Positions 33,115-44,908 of a stretch of DNA of 64,000 bases are shown here, piece by piece. Both the position numbers and the translations under genes were made by a program. The notes below the pieces were generated by a model. It saw nothing but the letters and a program-made list of their open reading frames with translations. It was not told the DNA's origin and searched no databases. The first letter of the stretch is position 1. Each line of letters opens with the position of its first letter. The stretch comes from Amyloporia xantha (lineage: Eukaryota; Basidiomycota; Agaricomycetes; Polyporales; Adustoporiaceae): positions 62,001 to 126,000 of the forward strand of contig JAYKKR010000036.1 of the NCBI GenBank assembly GCA_036971615.1, read 5' to 3'.

Positions 33115-34123
33115 AATCATTGCCGACTGAACGATGCCTAGCCCACAGGTTGATTGGGGTATGGAATGCTCAAGGGTACAAGCTGAGCTCAGGCGGAAGA
33201 GGCTCACGGACATACAACGATTACTGGTGCGTTGTATGCACTATAGATCTGTTCTTTCTAAACGTTATTGATGTTTGCCTGTGCAACTCCGGTGCTCAAT
33301 ACACCGGCAGATCTGATAGTTATTAATCACACGACACTACTGCTATTTTTCTTCACTTCTCACTATGCTTCGTGGACGGATGGATCATATAGATAACGCG
33401 AATTGCTCTTTCCGAGGGCCGGATATTTATTTCTGACATTTTCTTTGATGAAGATGAATACACATACCCGTCTGGATTGGACCGCCTTCAATTCGTTCCG
33501 AACTCTGAGCAGAGATCCGAAGGCAGAACTTGATATAGAAGCTCCGAACATTGTATTTGACGGGGGTTTATCAAAAAATGTTGCCCGTTGTCCTCGTCTC
33601 AACTGACCCGAGCAGACAAGCACGGCCTGCCCACCCCTTGTATCTTTTTAGCGACCAACTTTTCAACTGCACGGCCGCGGTCATCAAGCTCCAGTGAATA
33701 TCGGTGTAATTCCTCGCGGCTGTCATACTCCTCACCGTGCGGCCATCGTGTTGCAACAATCATGTTGTCCGTGATCAATAAGCCGCGTTACCGTCTGCAT
33801 CACTTGGCTACCAGAACTGCTTCTCCTGTTTCATTGGCTGCGATATCGAAATCACTTGACGATACATTGTAAGTTCGGGCATAGAAGATACGACGGCCCT
33901 GTGCTCCGCCATCTCACGACGTACCCGGAACTCGAGCTGTACATTCGTCTGAGATGACATCGCGACGTTACCCAGTTCAAAAACATCCCGATAAACAACG
34001 CTTTTACGACACTATCTCCATTATTGTCGCCCTGTCCGTCGTCGTCCGTGTGGCACTCTGCTAAGCTCCTGCTTACTAGGTGGCGCCAAACTACCGCACT
34101 CAACAATTGGTCACGTCTACGCG
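33115..34123. other. Intergenic with decayed coding traces
   Basis: Plus strand 33450-33600 reads RLDWTAFNSFRTLSRDPKAE then LDIEAPNIVFDGGL, reminiscent of the pre-MYND segment of the ankyrin-MYND family (DPRPRLAIEQ..IGLDGG). Minus strand 33592-33790 reads LITDNMIVATRWPHGEEYDS then REELHRYSLELDDRGRAVEK. Plus strand 33800-33956 reads YDGPVLRHLTTYPELEL, part of which is shared with the region upstream of small gene A. None forms a complete gene. Confidence 0.35.
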
Positions 34124-34457
34124 ATGGCCTCGCGCTACCTCTCTGTCTCCATCCCTGAGATACAGAAGCCTCGGTAAGCCTGCTACGCCGCATTGTGTCG
34201 AATTTCAAACAGCATAAATGAACTTGTCGATTTATTACCTATACAGTCTATCCTGCAGAAAATACCTCGAGCGACGCATCGTCTGTGCATGGAAATCCCT
34301 CAGCCAAGTGACGAGGAATTCACAGCGCGGGTCCATCCTCCTAGATGAATTCGTCCTGATTTCCTTCCGTCGCCGCAGCGTCCGCTTGGGCCAAATAGCG
34401 ACGACCTCCAACGCTTCCATGTGCGAGATAAGCCAGACCACCGATGACTACGCTTGA
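34124..34457 (+). CDS. Small basic two-exon protein, family member B (86 aa)
   Basis: Exon 1 (34124-34173) encodes MASRYLSVSIPEIQKP; exon 2 (34247-34457) continues RLSCRKYLERRIVCAWKSL, has SQVTRNSQRGSILLDEF and RRRSVRLG, then a 20-residue tail absent from member A (ending CEISQTTDDYA). The 73-bp intron sits at the same codon and phase as in member A at 12960-13217. A's TGA aligns with CAA here, so either A was truncated or B extended. Sequence around the ATG (ACGCGATGGCCTC) is identical in both. No known domain; basic, soluble. The neighbours are ankyrin-MYND paralogue 3 and a membrane protein gene. Confidence 0.65.
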
Positions 34458-34843
34458 CCTACTCTATACATTATGCCTTCATGCTCCCTGAATAATCACG
34501 TCCTGCGTCCTCTAATCTTCGGAACCCTTCTTCTCATACTGTTTTAGTCTGTTAGTTTCTAAAGCAATTCTAGAGTTGATAAATGCAGCTCGAGGACAGG
34601 TCATGTAGAACAGACGGTACGACAATATATATCATCCCCCTCCACTGGTGAGCTCATGATCACAGATTGTATACGTAGCGCTGGTAATGTGCCAATTTGA
34701 CACCGCGTTTCGTTGGATTCACACAACCTTCAGAATCATTGCACGGGCGAAATAACTCGGGGCAAATTAAAAGTATTACGTGAGCTACGCCAGGAGAAAG
34801 CAAGTAAGAAAACATGGCTACGACCGATCTCACCCACTTCCAT
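34458..34843. other. Convergent 3' spacer
   Basis: Between small gene B and the membrane/coiled-coil gene, both ending here. If the last intron of the latter is retained, its frame runs on to 34660. Nothing else seen. Confidence 0.45.
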
Positions 34844-36718
34844 TCATGTTGGAGGACGTCGTGCTGCGCGTGCCTAAGAAGAGTTAGTAACCAGATATAG
34901 ATGCGCTCCAACCAGAGCTGTTTGGAAAGCATGGCACGTACAGAAATATCCGCCATTTCATCCTCATACCACTTGACTGTCTTCTCACTCTTTGCTAATC
35001 GCTCCTCAAGGTCCTTAATTCTTGCATCGCACCGCGAATGCTCGTCAGACAGCTTGCGCTCATGCTCCAACTGTTGTTTCAGCTCATCAACTTCTGCCTT
35101 CAACGCGTTGTACTTCTCCGGAGTAATGTCGTCCTTGAGTAGCGGATCGGTTGAGGGAAGAGGACACGTATGTCCGTGAGAATTGGTTGACCGAAGGGGG
35201 ATAGAGCACTTACATCAAGATCAGAATGAGCGCTCGTGCTCGTTGACTGCCCGGTACCATGTACAACACCACTTGGGCCCTCACCGGTAACCTCCTTGCT
35301 GCCGGAGCTGATTAGAGATGCAGGTGGATTCCGGTGGGCGGAGGACAGTGGTGATGGTGACGGTGGCTCAGCAAGTTCTGTAGGTGTGCGACCAAGAGGA
35401 GGTCGGACGTTTGAAACTGGTGATGGATATGGAAGTATCGTGCCCTCGGGGTTCTGCGAGCGAACAGGAGATGCACTTGAAGGTAAATGAAGGCCCTACT
35501 GAGTCATGAGCAGCATTTGATCGAAGTTGTCACATACAATGGGTTAATTGCATCATCCCTTGGCATTCCGCTGTTCACCACCACCTCGCTTTGAGGGGCA
35601 GTATTGCTGGTACCAGATGAAGAAGCAGTAGCTTCGCTGTTGTCAGCTTCAAGAGAATGGCTGAGTCCAAATCTATCTTGAATCCCAAAGGTTCTTTCAC
35701 ATAACTGTAAAGTGTATGTCATAGCACTGAGCATTAGAAGATTCACAAGAATACTGGTGCCTACATCATATGCTGTTTCCCGTAAAGTCGGCCCAAAGAT
35801 GTGCTTAAGGTGAGCACCTTCAGCATGATACCTGGCCGAGTGTGAATGAAAATTCTGTTCATCAAATTTTCTTTTGATCATCTTGAAGCTGCGTGACGTA
35901 GTTTATCTCACAAAGTTTCAAAGTATGGCTCACAACTTACAGTGAACGTGACTTCGCAGGGGTCTTGTATACTTCACGGGCAAGTCGCTCTATGTGTCCT
36001 TGACATGTCTGCAACAACAAGCAGTTAACGGAATGTGAAGATGTCACGCCAAATACGATTAGATGATTGTGACTCACGAGAATTTGGAGTTCACGATATG
36101 CCATTCGCTTTTGTCGTGGACCCAACGGCTGCCTTGTGGCCTTTGCATCAGCTTGCACTGCAGTAGCAAGTAGTGCTCAGTCAACGCCATATGATCTCTC
36201 AGTGGTGGCTTTGTATTGGACTCACCCTGTTCCCACACCAATTCCGCCGTGAACGAGCCAGAACCTTGACGGCTGATGCCAGCCAATGTTCCTGTTGGTA
36301 GTAGGCCATCTGACAATGACATGCAAGGTCACTACGCATGAAAGGAATAAGACTGACGCGAGCGAGCCGTCGGTCTCTTGTTCGGATAACGGGCCATTGT
36401 GTACAGACACGATAAGATTGATTCGAATATACAGAAGAGTGTGAAGTAGACAGAAGTGCCACAGGTGGGTATTATGCTAGTCTAGTGAGAGGTCATGAGC
36501 AATCGGAAGGAAGACTGTAATGTAGTGATGCTCTACTCACAGCGCAAAGAGAAAGAAATGATGCTGCGGTCAACGCGAGGAAAAGGGACGTGGGCAACGC
36601 GACCAGCGGGCTGCCTGATTGATCTGTGAGAACGAGCGACGCGCGAACCAGCAGTAAATCCTCAAGGTGAGAACTAAGAAGACGGCGGGATGCCACTCAC
36701 CTCTCGCAACCTTATCAT
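34844..36718 (-). CDS. Multi-pass membrane protein with cytosolic coiled coil
   Basis: About nine exons give roughly 446 aa. The N-terminal half has four likely membrane helices (PLVALPTSLFLALTAASFLS; FCLLHTLLYIRINLIVSV; SLASVLFLSCVVTLHVIV; GTSILVNLLMLSAMTYTLQL) with soluble loops (TRQPLGPRQKRMAYRELQIL). Then comes a Ser/Pro-rich linker (GTILPYPSPVSNVRPPLG) and a C-terminal coiled coil (YNALKAEVDELKQQLEHERK, RIKDLEERLAKSEKTVKWYE). No family recognised. ATG 36716-36718 (MIRLRE) follows directly on the first helix region; an earlier exon is possible. The donor near 36226-36239 is ambiguous: GTGTGG keeps frame, the better-looking GTGAGT does not. A membrane-anchored tether is a reasonable guess only. 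Confidence 0.6.
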
Positions 36719-37097
36719 CCCCGCAGGAACAATAGCGACAGCGGATCCTCCCAAGGAAATCACTCACAAGGGCTGTGCAAGTGCGAGCCACCCGATAGAA
36801 GAAGGCATGCAAGCGCACGCAATTCAATGACTTGGACAAAGGAACGACCAACACGTGTATCCGCAGCGGGTCCGATAGAATTAAAGAGAAGCACAAGGAA
36901 CAGGTAGATCTATAGCCTTTGACAAGCACCGCACGTACGAAAGTCCAGACCTTGAGTGATTCGCTGAGTGATTAAACAACGCTTCCCAGGTCACAGCCAA
37001 AAGGAAGGATAAAAAGGATAGTAGATATATATAAACAGACATGTTCGAGGGTTCCATGCCACACACACGATCCATACATACCCAAAAAATGCGACAT
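36719..37097. other. Intergenic
   Basis: Upstream of the membrane/coiled-coil gene and downstream of the lipase gene, same strand. A 120-codon minus frame here has no ATG-led support. TATATATATA at 37025 is the only obvious promoter-like feature. Confidence 0.4.
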
Positions 37098-38902
37098 CTA
37101 CATGACGAATTTGTCCGCCCAATGCCGCACGACACCCTCACCTGCGTTGTGCGACGGAAATCTATGCATGTCCCGGCAAATGATCGGCCCGTGCGAATTC
37201 CGCAGCCGATCAATGAACGCGCGTTCCTTCCTCAGATTTGGGAGGGTGTTCAGCAGCCCGATGAGCTTCAGCTGGAGCTCCGTCAGCACGACGTACTGCG
37301 GCCTCTTCGGTATCTGCAACTGCATCTCCTGCTCCGCCGCGGCGCGCTCCACGTTCGCCTCCGCGTCCGACTCCGCGCTTAACTTGACAAACTCCGGGCT
37401 CAACGCCCCAGAGGCGTGGTCAACGGAGGGAGGGCTCCCAGGAGCGTCGATCATGTCCGCCATAGCGTCCTCAACTCCACGCTCTAGCTTCGCGATGATG
37501 TGCACGAGGCGGTCAACGGAAGACTGGTCCTGCTCCATAAGACGGAGACGCTTTCGCGATCCGAGGGAGGCGAGAGACAGGCGGCTGATGACGAGGGTGA
37601 TTAAAAGCGGGAAGAGAAGGGGCAGGAATGTGTAAACAAGCTATTGAAAGTCAAACGTGAGTGCGAAGGGGCGCATGAGGTGTTGAACGGACACGTACGA
37701 TATTGAAGGGGAATTTGAACTGCAGCGGTGGTGGAAGCGGCACCGAGAAGCTTCTTACCCACGCTAGCGTGAACGGCTTTGGTGCCGGAGGAGGGGTGGG
37801 TGGCGTGTTCGGAAGATGGTACGATTTAATTAGCGGTGGATACTCTTCGTCTAGTTCTCTGCGACATGGTAATCAGACTCAACCGCTAAACTCGATAGTG
37901 CGCATATATGGACCTACATCTCTATTCCGTTCGTTTTATGGCCAAAGAACGGATCCTCCGTTTCTATAGCGGCCGTTGGGTATGGGACAGTCGGATCGTT
38001 TACAGTGTTCGCATATATGCGTAAGTGCTCGAAGAGGCAGAGGGCCTGATAGAACACCCGATCTGGTTTCAAATTCACTTTAGTGTGAAGAGGCGTGCAC
38101 ATGTTGCTAAGCGTACCTGGATCCGCCATAACCTCGAGAATAGTGCGTCCTTGAGCTGACCACTTGTCTACCTAGTGGAAAGAGGGTCCACTCAGCGAGC
38201 CATAAATGTCAATGAAAGAAGTCAAAGCATACGCCATAAACCTGTTCTCCAGTACGCGATAGCAACTTAGGGCCCAGGTATTGTGTCACCGACGACAGCA
38301 CTGTGTGATATCTCGGCAAGCCTATATGCGGTGTTGCTATAGTGTTGAAGTTGACTGGAGTCACGGTATCAAAGAACTTTCGCTGATGTAAGATACTAAG
38401 GCGACGTTGCCAGTTCAGACAGTTAAGAGGAAGGATTATGATGATACTGACCCAACGACATAACGGGACACCAGTCCTCCGAGACTGTAGCCAGTGATGG
38501 AGAAGCGGGTCACTTTCTTGCCAGAGTCCGCCAACCGTTTGACAGCTTCGTAAATCTATATATCATTTAGTGACTGGATACACTTGAAAACGGACGTATA
38601 TATATGACGGCCGTTAACCATAACGTCATTCCAGGCGATCGCCTGCAACTGCGGTTTAACAAAGCACTCACCTCTTCAGCGACCCGCTCTCCTCCCCAGT
38701 CAATGCCATCGTATGTATGCTCATCCCTGTTCGTCTCCGCCAGCAGAATCTCAAGGCGTTCGCCTGCAGGCCCTGTTTCGGAATCAGGCTGGCACCGGCG
38801 CTCGGTCATGGCCTGATGCAAGGCTCTCATGTGGCTGGGATTGCCCCACATGCCATGGACGAGGACGAAGAGGTGAACGTTTTCGGAACTCATGGAGGTC
38901 AT
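37098..38902 (-). CDS. DUF676 lipid esterase/lipase (ROG1/LPL1-like)
   Basis: Alpha/beta hydrolase of the DUF676 (putative serine esterase) family, related to yeast Rog1 and the lipid-droplet phospholipase Lpl1. Several exons. N-terminal VHLFVLVHGMWGNPSHMRAL forms the first strand and oxyanion loop; the nucleophile elbow is SITGYSLGGLVSRYVVG; TIATPHIGLP follows; YANTVNDPTVPYPTAAIETE carries the probable Asp, and DPFF..HKT the end of the core. A C-terminal hydrophobic stretch (FNILVYTFLPLLFPLLITLV) suggests membrane or lipid-droplet attachment, followed by a charged helical tail with AEQEMQLQIPKRPQYVVLTE. Start MTSMSSEN; the second Met three residues on is also possible. Likely hydrolyses phospholipids or acylglycerols. 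Confidence 0.86.
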
Positions 38903-39391
38903 TAGAGGGGGGAAAACAAGCGGTGAAAGAGGTAGGAGAGAAGTGGGAATGCATGTTTATCATGGATGGCCGTAAATACCGAAACGGCGGTAGCCACCTG
39001 GGGCCTGACGCGTCCCACTGCCGCGCCGCTCTCCTCGGGATCGCGAGCACCGTACGTGTCAGATCTACGCCCAAGCACTGGTACTGCGGCGATGCTGATG
39101 GTCGCTGGTAGCCATCATGCAAATGGACTGCAGCGGTTCGCACGATGACATGAGCTCGAGTTCTGACAGACTACTCAATGTACAAGTACTCTCCGGTCGG
39201 AGTGCAATCGTCATCGGTGGGTGCTGCCGATCGACGGGCGTCTATAGCTGCAGTAGTTTTCATCTCACTCTCTCGCATATTTTGGCGACCGTTCAACGAG
39301 CTACGGTAAGTAGTCTGCCTTTGCTCGCTCTCCCATAAGAAAAAATTCGTCTGCTAATGCATCTACTCTACTGTAGAGCAATTGAAGCCAT
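38903..39391. other. Divergent upstream region lipase / DPH4
   Basis: Must contain the lipase promoter and the first exon of the DPH4-like gene. A candidate is ATG 39150-39152 (MSSSSDRLLN, ends 39179 before GTACAAG), which would need a 212-bp intron; not proven. Confidence 0.35.
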
Positions 39392-39919
39392 CAGGCACCA
39401 TTCTCGCCGACCAACCTGGATGATAATGCTCTCCCCGACTTTTACGTCGTACTCTCCGTCCCACCCTCCGCGACCACGACCGAGATAAAACATGCCTACC
39501 ACCAGGCTCTTCTGCTACATCACCCAGACAAACACTCCATAGCCTCAGAACATCCCGGTCGCTCTGCACCGGAGGGCATCGATATCGGTCTGCTCAAGCA
39601 AGCCCACGAGACGCTCTCTTCACCCGCCTCGCGGGCCGCGTACGACGACGCCAGAACAAAGGCAATCTCAGTGCCGAAGACAGGTCCCCGTCCAGCACAG
39701 GTCATTTCCCTCGAGGAGTTTGAGGAATTCGATGGGGACGGCGAGGAGACAAGGTGGATGTATGTGTGTCGGTGTGGAGGTAAATACGCCATCACAGACA
39801 CCGACATGGATGCAGGTCAGCACCTCGTTGGCTGCAACAGTTGCTCGGAGGTGGTTTGGGTGGGATACGAGCTTGCGGAGGACGTCGATGTCGATCAAGG
39901 CTGCCGACATGACGTCTAG
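39392..39919 (+). CDS. DPH4: DPH4/DNAJC24-like J-domain protein (5' end uncertain)
   Basis: J-protein of diphthamide synthesis on elongation factor 2. The exon given encodes an N-terminal J domain (ALPDFYVVLSVPPSATTTEI, HAYHQALLLHHPDKH with the HPD motif, LLKQAHETLSSPASRAAYDD) and a C-terminal CSL-type zinc domain (ISLEEFEEF, WMYVCRCGGKYAI, LVGCNSCSEVVWVGYE) with the expected C-x-C and C-x2-C pairs. J domain plus CSL zinc domain is specific to Dph4. No ATG precedes the J domain in this frame and an in-frame TGA lies just upstream, so exon 1 must be further 5', spliced at the AG before 39392. Divergent from the lipase gene. Confidence 0.82.
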   Translation, partial: QAPFSPTNLDDNALPDFYVVLSVPPSATTTEIKHAYHQALLLHHPDKHSIASEHPGRSAPEGIDIGLLKQAHETLSSPASRAAYDDARTKAISVPKTGPRPAQVISLEEFEEFDGDGEETRWMYVCRCGGKYAITDTDMDAGQHLVGCNSCSEVVWVGYELAEDVDVDQGCRHDV

Positions 39920-40129
39920 GATCGTGCTGCTTGTTTTCCAGGGACTTTGCAACACGCTTTGTAAAATGCCCACGCTCGGTTCTGCTCATCAACACTTGAG
40001 ACAGGATTTTATTTCAATGGCATCGAGTATCGTTGTCGTAAGTCAATCTAAAAAGATATATATGTACACTGCCACGCAAAAGCCCTACATGCGCCGTCAC
40101 CATTACAATCATCCCTTTCGCGCCCTCAG

Positions 40130-43100
40130 TCAAACTGTCAGGGCACTGCTCGTCAGTATCTCCTTCATGCAGTCATCAGGATCCCCACGTACCTGCACGA
40201 CCATCGACGTCGCCCACGGTGACAACTCCTGCGTTGAGGACAAATACGAGTAGATGCTCGTCTTCGACACGTTCGTCTTGTACCTAGCCCGATAGGCGCG
40301 ATGAGCAAAGTTTGGGAGCTGCGTCAATAACAGCTTACCGTTTCAGAATCCCAGACTGCCCTGGCGCTCGGCGGAGACGAGAGAAACTAAATACCGCGCG
40401 GACCATACTTCCGAGGATCTATATAATGAGATATGAGACTAGGTATAAAATAAAAAAAGTCAGGGAGCTTACCTTAGAGGATAAATCTGGGCCGAGACAC
40501 CTATTACAATTCATATTAGTATGGTTCCACATTGTAATATGTCGCGCAAAACAGCTGCATACTTAGCTACACCATCGCCCACTAGGTACCGCTGAGCTGG
40601 GCTTCGATTGGGATTCACCGATGTGGGATCAGCGAAAACGTGGTCCTGCAACCTCATTAGCAATTCTGCCGATGGTGCTTCCATTCAAAGCAACGGCGTT
40701 CTCACATCGAGGCTCGCACTAGCAATGTCAAGGAATACAGTGTCGCCAGTCTTCACGGATTGCTTCCCGACGGCAACAGATCGCGTGGCTTGACCTGCAG
40801 GTATATTCTCAGCTAATGAGAACTCGGAAGCGTGAGCCACGATAGATACGCACGATAGACACCACGGAACGGAGGATCAAGACCTGTCGGCGGCGATACT
40901 CAATACAGCACAGTATGCAAAGAAGAGGAAGGACGTACGAAGGGCTTCATTTACGAAACCCTGCAGGAGAGCTTCGTCTTTCAAGTCGAAGTTGGCTTTG
41001 GCTACTAGGGTCTGTACGTCTCTGGGCTTGCTCTCGTCCAGATAGAAGTTGACGACGTTGATGACAGCTAAATGACGTGGCATCAGCACACCGCTCACCG
41101 AGATAGAAAAGGTAGCAATGCCTACATTGCGACATCTCGACCGTGGAGCCTACCAACACAGCAAGGATTGCGTTGGCCAGCGTGTCAGGCGGGTAGCCGA
41201 GCGCCGATAGCCGCTCCACGATATCCGCCCTGCTATTCTTCTTCTGCCCTAAGAACATCTCGGTGATGGTCTCCACGAAGCCCACAATCGACAACTATTC
41301 ACGCAGAAGCAACATGAGAACAAAACTGCAAGTGTTGTACATAGATTACCCACCCGCGAGGAACCAACGGAGGCAATCTTGATCAGGCTGAGCAGCTTCT
41401 CAATATCCGTCTTGACTTTTTGCTCGAGCTTCAGCAGCTTCGATGCCTCTACATCAAGGAAAAGGAAGCTGAAGATTACAGATTACATCAATATCTAACA
41501 ACAGTGTCTCTGTGCGCTTGACTCACGAGTATATGCCAGAGAGAATATCAAACAACTCTTGTGGCGTGTAATCTCCCTCAGACCCTGATTTATTCTTCAG
41601 TCGTATCCCTGCCTGTCATTCGAAGCGTCAAATCAGCCTCACGGGATCAGGGTCGCAGTAAACAAGTTCCAGACGCACAAATTCGCTCGCCCAATGAATA
41701 GGCATATACTTCAGTACGTCTCGCACAATATCGACATTCCGCGTCTGCGTGCCGACCGAAGTGTACGATTCCGTGATCATAAGCTCACGCGTCTTGTGGT
41801 AGAAGTAGCCAATCGTTTTCTCTGTGTCTGAAAGAACGCCAATCATGTCCCGTTGTTCCCTGCGTGCTCGTGCGGGGTCATCCGAGGCCAAGTAAAAGCT
41901 AGGATGCAGGTTTTAATGCATGCTGACACTCTCGTGGTAAGGGATATACAACTTACCCTTGTCCGTTAATCACTCGACTTGCACGGCTCGCGTACCGCGT
42001 AGTAAACCATTCGTCGGCACTAAGAACCTTGGCCACCTCTGGGTACTCCTTGATCTCGGGTACGGGTGGAATGGTCTTAGGTCTAACAAGGTCATAGGTC
42101 TTGATATCATCCAGTTTGGTCAAAATGGTCTGCATAGCCTCTGGTGTCATGAGAGGGAACCATGTATAGGTGCTGTTGCTAGTGAACTGCGCTGGAAGGG
42201 TCCGGAGGAAAAGCTTGCCGAGCATGCTCCCATAGCCGGGCGCGTTGGGATCCCGCTGGCAGTCTGCGAAACCCCAAGTGGTCATGTTGAAGGGGGTATA
42301 ATCCGCAGTGAAGAATCGATCACCGCGAGTGAGTGCGATAGCATCACTTAGAATAGCACGGCTGATGGTGTAGCCTAACCAGTGAGAGCAAGGTCAGATG
42401 GAGGGCCAACAAAAATGCGCAAAGACTAACCAGGACACAACCCAGCGCCTTCGACAACGGGTTTGGCTGCTTCTGCCTGGAGACCAACGTAAAGCTCAAG
42501 GCGGTCGATGTCTCCATACAACTTTTCAGCAGCGGCAGCTACTTCAGGATCCGGATTCCACTCAAGGAAACTGCTATATGCTAAGAGTATTGCAGGTTAA
42601 AATCTGTACAACATCAAAAATAGACCCGAAACGTGCTCACTCTTCAGACCCAGGAACTGATATAGCACAGTGAATATTGTTAGAACGCGATAAGTGGAAA
42701 TGCTTGGTATAAGAACATACCTGGCGGAAGTCATTCAGAGAACAGCAGCCCCACTGCCTATTCGACTCGATACCCATGATCTCGTGAAGTCGCATCACAT
42801 GCGGGGTACCGCGAGCCTTGAAGGCAGACGCCGGGTGGTCCGTCCTATGATTATACCCATAAGCCATGACGACAATAAATAGACCTGTGATCTTACGCGT
42901 TTTGAATGACATTGGCCAATTCCTCGTCCTTGAAAGTTCCGTCGGCTTGGCGCTGCAAGCTTCAAGGTCACCCGTTGAGCAAACTGCCCCATGTAACACG
43001 CGAATAGTCCAACACTCACTTTCCAAACGTCCAATGAGTGACGTCCGGTTCCATGGCTTGCAACTTCTTCGCTGTCTCCTTGAAGTCCTTGATGGTGATC

Positions 43101-44908
43101 TTCGGAAACTCGGTAAGCGTGTTTATCAAGGATATCTTGGCCGGACGCACCTGGTCCCAAGTCTGCTTGGGGAAGATCTGGCTGAACATCTGCTCCACCC
43201 ACTGCTCATCCTGGACGGAGGTCGTCGCGTGCCAGCGATAGAGGCAGTTGAACTGATACCTCATGTCAATCCATGTCTCCGCACAGAAATTAGCAGGCAC
43301 CAACTTACCTCGACACTACACGCGTTCCCACGTCCGCGCTCAAACAATTCATGGTCTGCATCCCTGATCTCCTGCATATCCCACGCATATACCCATCAGT
43401 GTTCGTATATAACCTGAGATCTTGTGGCGTACCCCGAATGGATTAAGACTCCAGCTACTGCCATCCCTGACCAGCCCCAGGATCGCACTGAAGTAGTCAG
43501 AGAACACGACCGACGCAAACCAAGCACAGTTGATGAGACGAGCAGTCTGGAAGATGTCTTCCTCCTGCGTGAGTAAAATGGAGGTGCGCTTGGTGTTGTC
43601 CGAAGCCAGCGTGGATGGGTCTACGTATGTGCCTCTCTCGTTTAGTTCCAGGAGCATCTTCGCGATGTACTAAACAGAATGAATGGTCCGTCAGAAAACC
43701 CGGAACGGACTCCAAAATGAATAACGGACGTTGTGGTTGCGATTGAACAGGACGAGAAGCACACAGACTGCTGGAGGGAGCAGGAGAAGTCTGTCCTCTG
43801 CAAACGTGTCTGGGTGGAGGAGACCGCGGCCGTCGCGGACCCTGATCTTGTCCTGGGCATCTTGGTTGTTGCCATACAGTGGCGCAAGGTCGACATAGGA
43901 CGACGTGTCGTTGATGCTGACGTGATCGTGAGACGTGCGGAACACTCTGTACAGATAATCAGGCGATGCTAAATTGGGTGCGAGGCATAACTGACGAGTG
44001 AATGACAAGGGCAGCAAATGAAAACATCATGCTGGACAGCCCCGCAGGATGTTTCACGAACTGTTACTCGGTTTCAGTTCCCATAATATTCCCCAAACAA
44101 AGAGACAAATGACTGACCGCTTCACGCCGCAATAGGGTATCAAAAACGAGACCTGCGTCAGGCATTTCGTTGCGAGGAAGCGGGTGGGTTTGCTGCACGC
44201 TTCTTGAATAGGGAGTCCCCGCCTTGCCCAAGTTGGGGAAGGCGGCATTGTTGTTTGAGCCATCCGCCGCACGCCATGAATACCCGGTCCCGATAAATGT
44301 CTCGGGAGGGTGCGCCAGATCGTTATACACTGGATATTCGGTGAGCTCTCTTGGACGCTAAGTAAGTACATCGCTATGGACTGACGTAGTTCAACCGTTG
44401 CCGTTTGGAGCTTCGAGCCTATGTCGCTTGTCGAATGCTTGGATAGAAATACGAGAATATGCTCGAGCTACAAGAGTCGGTGAGTATCTGAATCGTTTCA
44501 GTAGCTAATCACATACAAGCATCTTCCGGTCATCAATGCCATTTGGATGCTTCAATACGTCGATAATGCTGGACTAATCATTTAATGTCAGACGTACAGT
44601 AAGCCACATCATAAAATATGTTTGTTACCAGCGTAGACATGTCATAGTCAAAAGGTTCTCCTTTCTGCACCTAAATGAATCGTTGTGGGCCGCATGCTTC
44701 GGTACAGAAGGCGTACATTCGAACCTTTTCACGGAAGTTCTGAAGGAGCTTCTCGGCATGCGCAGTGGCATCGTGCTCGCCACGCGCGATGTCGTTCTCC
44801 TTCCATAGAAGCCGTCGAGAGTAAGTTTCAGCCCATTCGTTCCGGAGACATCGTTAAACTCACCGCGGAGGAGGCGAAAGAGGAGAATTTGCTCAGTCGA
44901 GTGGTCAT
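40130..44908 (-). CDS. Ppo-type fatty-acid dioxygenase / cytochrome P450 fusion
   Basis: Bifunctional oxylipin enzyme: a cyclooxygenase-like haem peroxidase domain oxygenates linoleic acid and a P450 domain (CYP6001-like) transforms the hydroperoxide. More than 20 short exons. Start MTTRLSKFSSF (44906-44908). Peroxidase part: SYVDLAPLYGNNQDAQDKIR, LLPPAVCVLLVLFNRNHN, LINCAWFASVVFSDYFSAIL, the catalytic LYRWH motif, and HPASAFKARGTPHVMRLHEI. P450 part: YKT-type helices (LANAILAVLVGSTVEMSQSV), FVNEALRLDP, HVFADPTSVNPNRSPAQRYL, VGDGVAKCLGPDLSSK with the haem-ligand Cys, then MVRAVFSF..RRAPGQSG. The Cys codon region is split by an intron with donor GTATGC. In mushrooms such enzymes make 8/10-hydroperoxides and eight-carbon volatiles; the product here is not determined by sequence. 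Confidence 0.93.

Noticed and set aside
33450..33600. Possible fourth MYND-family gene
   Set aside because: Only a short resemblance to the pre-MYND segment; no cysteine finger follows, so I did not call it.
33592..33850. Minus-strand protein-like stretch (ATRWPHGEEYDSREELHRYS)
   Set aside because: Frame shifts within it, and the opposite strand is also open and partly shared with the region near gene A; strand cannot be decided.
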